From the NCBI GenBank assembly GCA_964020085.1, contig CAXHUQ010000758.1, positions 80,001 to 144,000 on the forward strand: a DNA stretch of 64,000 nucleotides, written 5' to 3'. Shown here one piece after another: positions 48,994 through 57,751 of the stretch. The notes under the pieces are model-generated. The model was not told the origin of the DNA. It ran no database searches and saw only the letters and a program-made list of their open reading frames with translations. The DNA is from Micromussa lordhowensis. Its lineage: Eukaryota; Cnidaria; Anthozoa; Scleractinia; Lobophylliidae. Each line of letters opens with the position of its first letter. The first letter of the stretch is position 1. The position numbers and the translations under genes were made by a program.

Positions 48994-51286
48994 GTCCTGA
49001 CTAGGATTTCCTTAAAGCGCCAACCTAGGAGAAGATTTTGCTGCAAACCGCGCCTCCCAAAGTGCCCGTGAAGCCAAGCTATGTTAAATTTGCCAAGGGG
49101 ACCCCAAGCGCGCGTTTTCTGAAATTCTGCAAAGTTGGGACCAGGGGAAACTCCTGCAAAAAGAAGGCCAGAAAAAACACCCTGACGCCAGAGCCATGAT
49201 GTTCTAACTAAGGTTTCCTTAAAGTGCCAACCCAGCAGAATGTTTTGCTGCAAACCGCGCCTCCCAAAGTGCCCGTGAAGCCGAGCTATGTCAAATTTGC
49301 CAAGGGGACCCCCAGCGCGCGTTTTCTGAAATTCTCCAAAGTTGGGATTAGGGGAAACTCCTGCAAAAATAAGGCCAGAAAAAACACCCTGTCGCCAATG
49401 CCATCATGTTTTAACTAGAATTTCCATAAATTGCCAACCTAGCAGAACATTTTGCTGCAAATCGCGCCTCTTAAAGTGCCCGTGAAGCCGAGCTATGTTA
49501 AATTTGCCAAGGGGACCCCAAGCGCGCGTTTTCTGAAATTCTGCAAAGTTGGGACCAGGGGAAACTCCTGCAAAAAGAAGGCCAGAAAAAACACCCTGGC
49601 GCCAATGCCATCATGTCCTAACTAGGATTTCCTTGAAGTGCCAACCTAGCAAAACAATTTGCTGCAAATCGCGCCTCTTAAAGTGCCCGTTAAGCCGAGC
49701 TATTGTAAATTTGCCAAGGGGACCGCCAGCGGGCGTTTTCTGAAATTCTGCAAAGTTGGGACCAGGGGAAACTCCTGCAAAAAGAAGGCCAGAGAAAACA
49801 TCCTGCCGCCAATGCCATCATGTCCTAACTAAGATTTCCTTGAAGTGTTAACCTAGCAGAACATTTTGCTGCAAACCGCGCCTCTTAAAGTGCCCGTGAA
49901 GCCGAGCTATGTCAAATTTGCCAAAGGGACGCCAAGCACAAGTTTTTTAAAATTGTGGAAAGTTGGGACAAGGAAAAACTACTGCAAAAAGAAGGCCACA
50001 AAAAACACCCTGGCGCCTATGCCATCATATTGTATTTACAATTTCCTTAAAGTGCCAACCTAGCAGAACATTTTGCTGCAAACCGCGCCTCTTAAAGTGC
50101 CCGTGAAGCCGAGCTATGTTAAATTTGCCAACGGGACCCCCAGCGCGCGTTTTCTGAAATTCTGCAAAGTTGGGACCAGGGGAAACTCCTGGAAAAAGAA
50201 GGCCAGAAAAAACACCATGTCGCCAATTCCATCATGTCCTAACTAAAATTTCCTTAAAGTGCCAACCTAGCAGAACATTTTGCTGCAAACCGCGCCTCCC
50301 AAAGTGCCTGTGAAGCCGAGCTATGTCAAATTTTCCAAGGGGACCCCCAGCGCGCGTTTTCTGAAATTCTGCAAAGTTGGGACCAAGGGAAACTCCTGCA
50401 AAAAGAAGACCAGAAAAAACACCCTGTCGCCAATGCCATCATGTCCTAACTACAATTTCCTTGAAGAGCCAACCTAGCAGAACATTTTGCTGCAAACCAC
50501 GCCTCTTAAAGTGCCGGTGAAGCCGAGCTATGTCAAATTTGCCAAGGGAACCCCCAGCGCGCGTTTTCTGAAATTCTGCAAAGTTGGGACCAGGGGACAC
50601 TCTTGCACAAAGAAGGCCAGAAAAAAACCCTGGCGCCAATGCCATCATGTCCTAACTAAAATTTCCTTCAAGTGCCAACCTAGCACAACATTTTGCTGCA
50701 AACCGCGCCTCCCAAAGTGCCTGTGAAGCCGAGCTATGTCAAATTTTCCAAGGGGACCCCCTACGCGCGTTTTCTGAAATTCTGCAAAGTTAAGACCAGG
50801 GGAAACTCCTGCAAAAAGAAGGCCAGAAAAAACACCGTGGGGCCAATGCCATCATGTCCTAACTAAGATTTCCTTGAAGAGCCAACCTAGCAGAACATTT
50901 TGCTGCAAACCGCGCCTCTTAAAGTGCCCGTGAAGCCGAGCTATGTCACATTTGCCAAGGGAACCCCCAGCGCGCGTTTTCTGAAATTCTGCAAAGTTGG
51001 GACCAGGGGACACTCTTGCAGAAAGAAGGCCAGAAAAAAACCCTGGCGCCAATGCCATCATGTCCTAACTAGAATTTCGTTCAAGTGCCAACCTAGCGGA
51101 ACATTTTGCTGCAAACTGCGCCTCTTAAAGTGCCCGTGAAGCCGAGCTATGTCAAATTTGCTAAAGGGACCCCAAGAACGCGTTTTCTGAAATTGTGGAA
51201 AGTTGGGACCAGGGAAAACTACTGCAAAAAGAAGGCCAGTAAAAACACGCTGGCGCCAATGGCATCATGTCCTAACTAAAATTTCC

Positions 51287-51290
51287 TTAA
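51287..51290. repeat. Left outer TTAA target-site duplication
   Basis: It lies in the satellite motif TTTCCTTAAAGTGCC and is duplicated at 52,614-52,617. The homologous TTAA in array A is the centre of the GCACTTTAAGTGC dyad. Confidence 0.93.
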
Positions 51291-51700
51291 GGCGGGGGTA
51301 CACATGAAAGCCGTATTTTGGCTGGGTAGTATGTTTTTTATGCAAATATCTCGTTGACGTTTCAAGCAATCAAGAATCTCTTTGCTCATTTCACATATCT
51401 ATGTTTTGGTTTTTTTTGTAAATTTTTTGGTGATTTTTAGGTATATTTGGAGAGAAATAGTTTTTCTTAAAGGATTAGTAAAATTGATGGAAATAGGAAA
51501 TTTTGAAGATTTGGTGTTGTTTTAAAATTAGAGTTTGAAATTAAAAATTGGTTCATACACTCCAAACAGGTGCCCAACAACCTGGGGTGCCATTGTGCGG
51601 TCAGGCAACTGTCTGGTGGTGTTCCATAACCCTTTTTTTTCCCTTTCAACCTCTCTTTAAACTTACCAAAATTTCACTTAAATTCACGTGTACCCCCGCC
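51291..51700 (+). mobile_element. MITE copy 1, 410 bp, non-autonomous DNA transposon
   Basis: The inverted repeats are at 51,291-51,308 and 51,683-51,700. The interior is AT-rich with T runs and no credible reading frame. It is flanked by TTAA at 51,287-51,290 and 51,701-51,704. It differs from copy 2 at two bases that I could find: GTTTTGGTTTT against GTTTTGGGTTT near 51,409, and ACAGGTGCCC against ACAGTTGCCC near 51,569. That is about 99.5% identity. Confidence 0.92.
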
Positions 51701-51704
51701 TTAA
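51701..51704. repeat. Inner TTAA at the right end of MITE copy 1
   Basis: It follows the terminal CCCCCGCC of copy 1. Together with 51,287-51,290 it gives this copy a full pair of TTAA flanks, as expected for an independent insertion at the donor site. Confidence 0.88.
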
Positions 51705-51856
51705 AGGCGGACAATTTCGAATATTCTTGACGTTTAAATCAAGTTTTTAATGCCAGATATATTCATCTGATATGGATACAGGTTAAAACGCGTGTTTTAA
51801 ACATGTTTATTAAAAGGGAAAAAACGAAAAATAATTCAAGCAAAATGCTCCTCGTT

Positions 51857-51906
51857 CTCTGCTCCCCCCTACCCCCCTCATGGGGGTAGGGTTAACGGGA
51901 GCAGAG
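51857..51906. repeat. Two-part hairpin in the carried segment
   Basis: The outer stem pairs CTCTGCTCCC (51,857-51,866) with GGGAGCAGAG (51,897-51,906). The inner stem pairs CTACCCCC (51,869-51,876) with GGGGGTAG (51,882-51,889) around the loop CTCAT. A further short dyad, CTCTGCAGAG, follows at once (51,908-51,917). Confidence 0.8.
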
Positions 51907-52002
51907 TCTCTGCAGAGTCCCACCCTCACCGGTCCACCCGCACGAGGAGCCTCCAACATCTCTTCGATGCAACTAACTTTAAGTAGGAGGTGAAAAGCTC
52001 TT

Positions 52003-52022
52003 TGCCTCCCTTTTGGGAGGCA
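52003..52022. repeat. Perfect 8-bp hairpin with TTTT loop in the carried segment
   Basis: TGCCTCCC and GGGAGGCA flank TTTT. There is no T-tract immediately after it, so it is not a convincing terminator. Confidence 0.85.
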
Positions 52023-52199
52023 TTTCTTAGACTCGCACGAGGCATACCCTCGTTTTGGCGCTAAGCTTGTTTTCATCCTATAACGCCATGCAATTGCTGT
52101 TTTCATTTGTTATCTTGACATACGTGTTAAACTTGTGATTTTCTTCACACCTATTAGCTTGACGGTAGCTACAGCTTGAATGACCTTAAAAACTTCCTC

Positions 52200-52203
52200 T
52201 TAA
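52200..52203. repeat. Inner TTAA at the left end of MITE copy 2
   Basis: It precedes GGCGGGGGTACAC at 52,204 and completes the TTAA pair of copy 2 with 52,614-52,617. Confidence 0.88.
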
Positions 52204-52613
52204 GGCGGGGGTACACATGAAAGCCGTATTTTGGCTGGGTAGTATGTTTTTTATGCAAATATCTCGTTGACGTTTCAAGCAATCAAGAATCTCTTTGCTC
52301 ATTTCACATATCTATGTTTTGGGTTTTTTTGTAAATTTTTTGGTGATTTTTAGGTATATTTGGAGAGAAATAGTTTTTCTTAAAGGATTAGTAAAATTGA
52401 TGGAAATAGGAAATTTTGAAGATTTGGTGTTGTTTTAAAATTAGAGTTTGAAATTAAAAATTGGTTCATACACTCCAAACAGTTGCCCAACAACCTGGGG
52501 TGCCATTGTGCGGTCAGGCAACTGTCTGGTGGTGTTCCATAACCCTTTTTTTTCCCTTTCAACCTCTCTTTAAACTTACCAAAATTTCACTTAAATTCAC
52601 GTGTACCCCCGCC
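52204..52613 (+). mobile_element. MITE copy 2, 410 bp, same orientation as copy 1
   Basis: The inverted repeats are at 52,204-52,221 and 52,596-52,613. An internal 9-bp inverted repeat, ACAGTTGCC (52,479-52,487) with GGCAACTGT (52,517-52,525), is perfect here and broken by one G in copy 1, which suggests that copy 2 keeps the ancestral base. Confidence 0.92.
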
Positions 52614-52617
52614 TTAA
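52614..52617. repeat. Right outer TTAA target-site duplication
   Basis: It follows CCCCCGCC and runs into the satellite motif AAGTGCCAACCTAGCAG, completing the duplication of the TTAA at 51,287-51,290. Confidence 0.93.
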
Positions 52618-52836
52618 AGTGCCAACCTAGCAGAACATTTTGCTGCAAACCGCGCCTCTTAAAGTGCCCGTGAAGCCGAGCTATGTCAAATTTGCCAAGG
52701 AGACCCCCAGCGTGCGTTTTCTGAAATTCTGCAAAGTTGGGATCAGGGGAAACTGCTGCAAAAAGAAGGCCAGAAAAAAGACCCTGGCGCCAACGCCATC
52801 ATGTCCTAACTAGAATTTTCTTGAAGTGCAAACCTA

Positions 52837-53457
52837 GCAGAACATTTTGTTGGAAACGGCGCCTCTTAAACTGCCCGTGAAGCCGAGCTATGTCAAATTT
52901 GCCAACGGGACCCCCAGCGCGCGTTTTCTGAAATTCTGCAAAGTTGGGACCAGGGAAAACTACTGCAAAAAGAAGGCCAGAAAAAACACCCTGGCGCCAT
53001 TGCCATCATGTTCTTACTGGAATTTTCTTGAAGTGCCAACCTAGCAAAACATTTTGCTGGAAACGGCCTCTCTTAAACTGCCCGTGAAGCCGAGCTCTGT
53101 CAAATTTGCCAAGGGGACCCCCAGCGTGCGTTTTCTGAAATTCTGCAAAGTCGGGACCAGGGAAAACTACTGCAAAAAGAAGGCCAGAAAAAACACCCTG
53201 GCGCCAATGCCATCATGTCTTAACTACAATTTTCTTAAAGTGCCAACCTAGCAGAACATTTTGCTGGAAACGGCGACTCTTAAGCTGTCCGTGAAGCCGA
53301 GCTACGTCAAATTTGCCAAGGGGACCCTAAGCGTGCGTTTTCTGAAATTCTGGTAAGTTGGGACCAGGGGAAACTACTGCAAAAAGAAGGCTAGAAAAAA
53401 CACCCTGGCGCCAATGCCATCATGTCCTAACTAGGATTTCCTTGAAGTGCCAACCTA
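52837..53457 (-). repeat. Three divergent monomers with GGAAACGGC
   Basis: Three consecutive units starting at 52,837, 53,044 and 53,251 carry GGAAACGGC in place of the usual GCAAACCGC; the first two also have CTTAAACTGCCCG and the third CTTAAGCTGTCCG, against the usual CTTAAAGTGCCCG. CAGCGTGCG also appears in several neighbouring units. I noticed this combination nowhere else in the window. Confidence 0.82.
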
Positions 53458-54857
53458 GCAGAACATTTTGCTGCAAACCGCGCCTCCCAAAGTACCCGTG
53501 AAGCCGAGCTATGTCAAATTTGCGAAGGGGACCCGCAGCGCGCGTTTTCTGAAATTTTGCAAAGTTGGGACCAGGGGAAACTACTGCAAAAGGAAGGCCA
53601 GAAAAAACACCCTGGCGCCAATGCCATCATGTCCTAACACGGGTTTCCTTAACGTGCCAACCTAGCAGAACATTTTGCTGCAAACCGCGCCTCCCAAAGT
53701 GCCCGTGAAGCCGAGCTATGTCAAATCTGCCAAGGGGACCCCCAGCGCGCGTTTTCTGAAATTCTGCAAAGTTGGGACCAGGGAAAACTACTGCAAAAAG
53801 AAGGCCAGAAAAAACACCCTGGCGGCAATGCCATCATGTCCTAACTAAAATTTCCTTAAAGTGCCAACCTAGCAGAACATTTTACTGCAAACCGCGCCTC
53901 CCAAAGTGCCCGTGAAGCCGAGCTATGTGAAATTTGCCAAGGGGACCCCCAGCGCGCGTTTTCTGAAATTCTGCAAAGTTGGGACCAGGGGAAACTCCTG
54001 CAGAAAGAAGGCCAGAAAAAAAACCCTGGCGCCAATACCATCATGTCCTAACTAAAATTTCCTTGAAGTGCCAACCTAGCAGAACATTTTGCTGCAAACC
54101 GCGCCTCTTAAAGTGCCCGTGAAGCCGAGCTATGTCAAATTTGCCAAGGAGACCCCCAGCGCGCGTTTTCTGAAATTCTGCAAAGTTGCGACCAGGGAAA
54201 GCTACTGCAAAAAGAAGGCTAGAAAAAACACCCTCGCGCCAATGCCATCATGTCGTAACTAGCATTTCCTTAAAGTGCCAACCTAGCAGAACATTTTGGT
54301 GCAAACCGCGTTTCCCAAAGTGCCCGTGAAGCCGAGCTATGTCAAATTTGCCAAGGGGACCCCCAGCGCGCGTTTTCTGAAATTCTGCAAAGTTAGGACC
54401 AGGGAGAACTACTGCAAAAAGAAGGCCAGAAAAAACACCCTGGCCCCAATGCCATCATGTCCTAACTAAGATTTCCTTAAAGTGCCAACCTAGCAGAACA
54501 TTTTAATGGAAACCGCGCCTCCCAAAATGTCCCTGAAGCCGAGCTATGTCAAATTTGCCAAGGGGACCCCCAGCGCGCGTTTTCTGAAATTCTGCAAAGT
54601 TGGGACCAGGGAAAACTACTGTAAAAAGAAGGCCATAAAAAAACACCCTGGCACCAACGCCATCATGTCTTAACTAAGATTTCCTTAAAGTGCCAACCTA
54701 GCAGAACATTTTGCTGCAAACCGCGCTTCCCAAAGTGCCCGTGAAGCCGAGCTATGTCAAATTTGCCAAGGGGACCCCCAGCGCGCGTTTTCTGAAATTC
54801 TGCAAAGTTGGGACCAGGGAAATCTCCTGCAAAAAGAAGGCCAGAAAAAACACCCTG

Positions 54858-55719
54858 GCGCCAATGCCATCATGTCGTAACTAGAGTTTCCTTAAAGTGC
54901 TAACCTAGCAAAACATTTTGCTGCAAACCGCGCCTCTTAAAGTGCCCGTGAAGCCGAGCTATGTCAAATTTGCCAAGGGAACCCCCAGCGCGCGTTTTCT
55001 GAAATTCTGCAAAAATGGGACCACGAAAAACTCATGCAAAAAGAAGGCCAAGAAAAACACCCTAGCGCCAATGCCATCATGTCCTAACTACAATTTCCTT
55101 AAAGTGCCAACCTAGCAGAACATTTTGCTGCAAATCGCGCCTCTTAAAGTGCCCGTGAAGCAGAGCTATGTCAAATTTGCCAAGGGGACCCCCAGCGCGC
55201 GTTTTCTAAAATTCTGCAAAGTTTGGACCAGCGAAAACTACTGCAAAGAAAAGCCAGAAAAAAACACCCTGGCGCCAATGCCATCATGTCCGCACTACAA
55301 TTTCCTTAAAGTGCCAACCTAGCAGAAAATTTTGCTTTAAACCGCGCCTCTTAAAGTGCCCGTGAAGGCGAGCTATGTCAAATTTGCCAAGGGGACCCCC
55401 AGCGCGCGTTTTCTAAAATTCTGAAAAGTTGGGACCAGGGGAAACTCATGCAAAAAGAAGGCCACAAAAAACACCTTGGCGCCCATGTCATCATGTTCTA
55501 ACTAAAATTTCCTTAAAGTGCAAACCTAGCAGAACATTTTGCTGCAAACCGCGCCGCTTAAAGTGCCCGTGAGGCCGAGCTATGTCAAATTTGCCAAGGG
55601 GACCCCCAGCGCGCGTTTTCTGAAAGTCTGCAAAGTTGGGACCAGGGAAAACTACTGCAAAAACAAGGCCAGAAGAAACACCCTGGCGCCAATGCCATCA
55701 CGTCGTAACTAGAATTTCC
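54858..55719 (-). repeat. 862-bp block duplicated at 63,139-64,000
   Basis: It includes GCAAAAATGGGACCACG, GAAGCAGAGCTATG, GTTTGGACCAGCG, GCTTTAAACCGCG and GCGCCGCTTAAAG in order. The offset to the second copy is 8,281 bp (40 monomers plus 1 bp). Confidence 0.9.
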
Positions 55720-57728
55720 TTGAAGTGCCAACCTAGCAGAACATTATGCTGCAAACCGCGCTTCCCAAAGTGCCCGTGAAGCCGAGCTATGTCAAATTTT
55801 CCCAGGGGACCCCCAGCGCGCGTTTTCTAAAATTCTGCAAAGTTGGGACCAGGGGAAACTCCTGCAAAAAGAAGGCCAGAACAAACACCCTGGCGCCAAT
55901 GCCATCATGTGCTAACTACAATTTTCTTGAAGTGCCAACCTAGCAGAACATTTTGCTGCAAACCGCGCCTCTTAAAGTGCCCGTGAAGCCGAGGTATGTC
56001 AAATTTGCCAAGGGGACCCCAAGCGCGCGTTTTCTGAGATTCTGCAAAGTTGGGACCAGTTAAAACTTCTGCAAAAAGAAGGCCAGTAAAAACACCCTGG
56101 CCCCAATGCCATCATGTCCTAACTACAATTTCCTTAAATTGCTAAGCTAGCAGAACTTTTTGCTGCAAACCGCGCCTCCCAAAGTGCCCGTGAAGCCGAG
56201 CTATGTCAAATTTGCCAAGGGGACCCCCAGCGCGCGTTTTCTGAAATTCTGCAAAGTTGGGACCAGGGGAAACTCCTGCAAAAAGAAGGCCAGAACAAAC
56301 ACCCTAGCGCCAATGCCATCATGTGCTAAGTAAGATTTCCTTGAAGTGCCAACCTAGCAGAACATTTTGCTGCAAACCGCGCCTCTTAAAGTGCCCGTGA
56401 AGCCGAGCTATGTCAAATTTGCCAAGGGGACCCCCAGCGCACGTTTTCTGAGATTCTGCAAAGTTGGGACCAGTGAAAACTTCTGCAAAAAGAAGGCTAT
56501 AAAAAACACCCTCGCGCCAATGCCATCATGTTCTAACTACAATTTCCATAAAGTGCTAGCCTAGCAGAACATTTTGCTGGAAACCGCGCCTCCCAAAGTG
56601 TCCGTGAAGCCGACCTATGTCAAATTTGCCAAGGGGACCCCCAGCGCGCGTTTTCTGAAATTCTGCAAAGTTGGGACCAGGGGAAACTCCTGCAAAAAGA
56701 AGGCCAGAAAAAACACCCTGGCGCCAATGCCATCATGTCCTAACTAACATTTCCTTGAAGTGCCAACCTAGCAGAACATTTTGCTGAAAACCGCGCCTCT
56801 TAAAGTGCCCATGAAGCCGAGCTATGTCAAATTTGCCAAGGGCACCCCCAGCGCGCGTTTTCTGAAATTCTGCAAAGTTGGGACCAGGGGAAACTACTGC
56901 AAAAAGAAGGCCAGAAAAAACCCCCTGGCGCCAATGCCATCATGTCCTAACTAAAATTTCCTTGAAGTGCCAACCTAGCAGAACATTTTGCTGCAAACCG
57001 CGCCTCTTAAAGTGCCCGTGAAGCCGAGCTATGTCAAATTTGCCAAGGAGACCCCCAGCGCGCGTTTTCTAAAATTCTGCAAAGTTGGGACCAGGGAAAA
57101 CTCCTGCAAAAAGAAGGCCGGCAAAAACACCCTGGCGCCAATGCCATCATGTCCTAACTAAAATTTCCTTGAAGTGCCATCCTAGCAGAAAATTTTGCTG
57201 CAAACCGTGCCTCTTAAAGTGCCCGTGAAGGCGAGCTATGTCAAATTTGCCAAGGGGACCCCCAGCGCGCGTTTTCTGAAATTCTGCAAAGTTGGGACCA
57301 GGGGAAACTCCTGCAAAAAGAAGGCCAGAAAAAACACCCTGGCGCCAATGCCACCATGTCGTAACTAGGATTTCCCTAAAGTGCCAACCTAGCAGAACAT
57401 TTTGCTGCAAATCGCGCCTCTTAAAGTGCCCGTGAAGCCGAGCTATGTCAAATTTGCCAAGGAGACCCCCAGCGCGCGTTTTCTGAAATTCTGCAAAGTT
57501 GGGACCAGGAAAAACTTCTGCAAAAAGAAGGCCAGAAAAAAAACCCTGGCGCCAATGCCATCATGTCCTAACTAAAATTTCCTTAAAGTGCTAACCAAGC
57601 AGAACATTTTGCTGCAAACCGCGCCTCTTAAAGTGCCCGTGAAGCCGAGCTATGTCAAATTTGCCAAGGGGACCCCCAGCGCGCGTTTTCTGAAATTCTG
57701 CAAAGTTTGGACCAGGGAAAACTACCTC

Positions 57729-57751
57729 AAAAAAAAAAGCCAAAAAAAAAA
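57729..57751. repeat. Two A10 tracts in one B monomer
   Basis: A-runs at 57,729-57,738 and 57,742-57,751 replace the usual shorter AAAAAG and GAAAAAAC motifs. Neighbouring units (57,950-58,160) also have A7-A8 runs, so slippage variants cluster here. Confidence 0.85.

Larger units (their letters stand above)
45608..49175 (-). repeat. Tandem 1,750-bp higher-order repeat, 2 copies
   Basis: Copy 1 is 45,608-47,357; copy 2 is 47,358-49,107, with the match continuing to about 49,175. The unit is eight monomers plus one 94-bp truncated monomer. Differences I noticed are few: GGATTTCCTTAAAG against GGATTTTCTTAAAG (near 45,918 and 47,668), GAAAACATC against AAAAACATC (46,501 and 48,251), CTAAAATTT against CTAGAATTT (near 46,743 and 48,493) and GAAGCCGAGC against GAAGCCAAGC (near 47,322 and 49,072). 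Confidence 0.9.
28606..51290 (-). repeat. Satellite array B, left part (inverted relative to A)
   Basis: About 110 monomers of the same family as A run in the opposite orientation, with period 206-208 bp. The typical unit reads GCAGAACATTTTGCTGC, then GCGCCTCTTAAAGTGCCCG or GCGCCTCCCAAAGTGCCCG, GAGCTATGTCAAATTTGCC, GGGGACCCCCAGCGCGCG and GTTGGGACCAGGG. Units are clearly more diverged from one another than in array A, and small indels in A-runs are frequent. The stretch is interrupted by the TTAA insertion after 51,290. Hand alignment of consensus forms over 195 bp gives about 85% identity to A. Confidence 0.95.
51705..52199. other. 495-bp non-satellite segment carried between two MITEs
   Basis: This stretch shows no similarity to the 207-bp monomer or to the MITE. 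It starts AGGCGGACAATTTCG and ends AAAACTTCCTC, with no inverted repeats of its own. The centre (51,850-52,060) is richer in G and C and holds strong hairpins. A minus-strand frame of 98 codons (51,810-52,106) has no recognised domain and probably does not code. The likeliest origin is the genomic sequence between two MITE insertions at an earlier location. I do not recognise it; I looked for tRNA-like or Pol III A/B boxes and saw none. Confidence 0.8.
51287..52617. mobile_element. Composite TTAA-flanked insertion: MITE - 495-bp segment - MITE
   Basis: The satellite reads TTTCCTTAA up to 51,290 and resumes as TTAAAGTGCCAACC from 52,614. Removing 51,291-52,613 and one TTAA restores a normal B monomer with nothing lost. 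The 1,323-bp insert starts GGCGGGGGTACACATGAA and ends with the complement of GGCGGGGGTACACGTGAA, so its outermost ends are 18-bp terminal inverted repeats with one mismatch. It contains two complete 410-bp MITEs in direct orientation, each with TTAA on both sides, around unrelated sequence. TTAA target duplications are typical of the piggyBac and Kolobok superfamilies; GG-starting ends fit Kolobok somewhat better, but no transposase is present to decide. Confidence 0.93.

Noticed and set aside
51701..51712. A second inverted-repeat end at the start of the carried segment (TTAAAGGCGG resembles TTAAGGCGGG)
   Set aside because: Similarity stops after about six bases and there is no matching end at 52,190-52,199. 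Probably chance.
51467..51730. 60-codon open frames inside MITE copy 1 (and the matching ones in copy 2)
   Set aside because: They lie in an AT-rich non-autonomous element, overlap on opposite strands and extend across the inverted repeat. No transposase similarity.
52003..52030. Rho-independent terminator
   Set aside because: The stem is perfect, but the sequence after it (ATTTCTTAG) is not a proper T-tract, and the context is eukaryotic repeat DNA.
51810..52106. 98-codon minus-strand open frame in the carried segment
   Set aside because: No recognisable domain, runs through hairpin sequence, and length is not exceptional for a G/C-rich stretch. Insufficient evidence for a gene.
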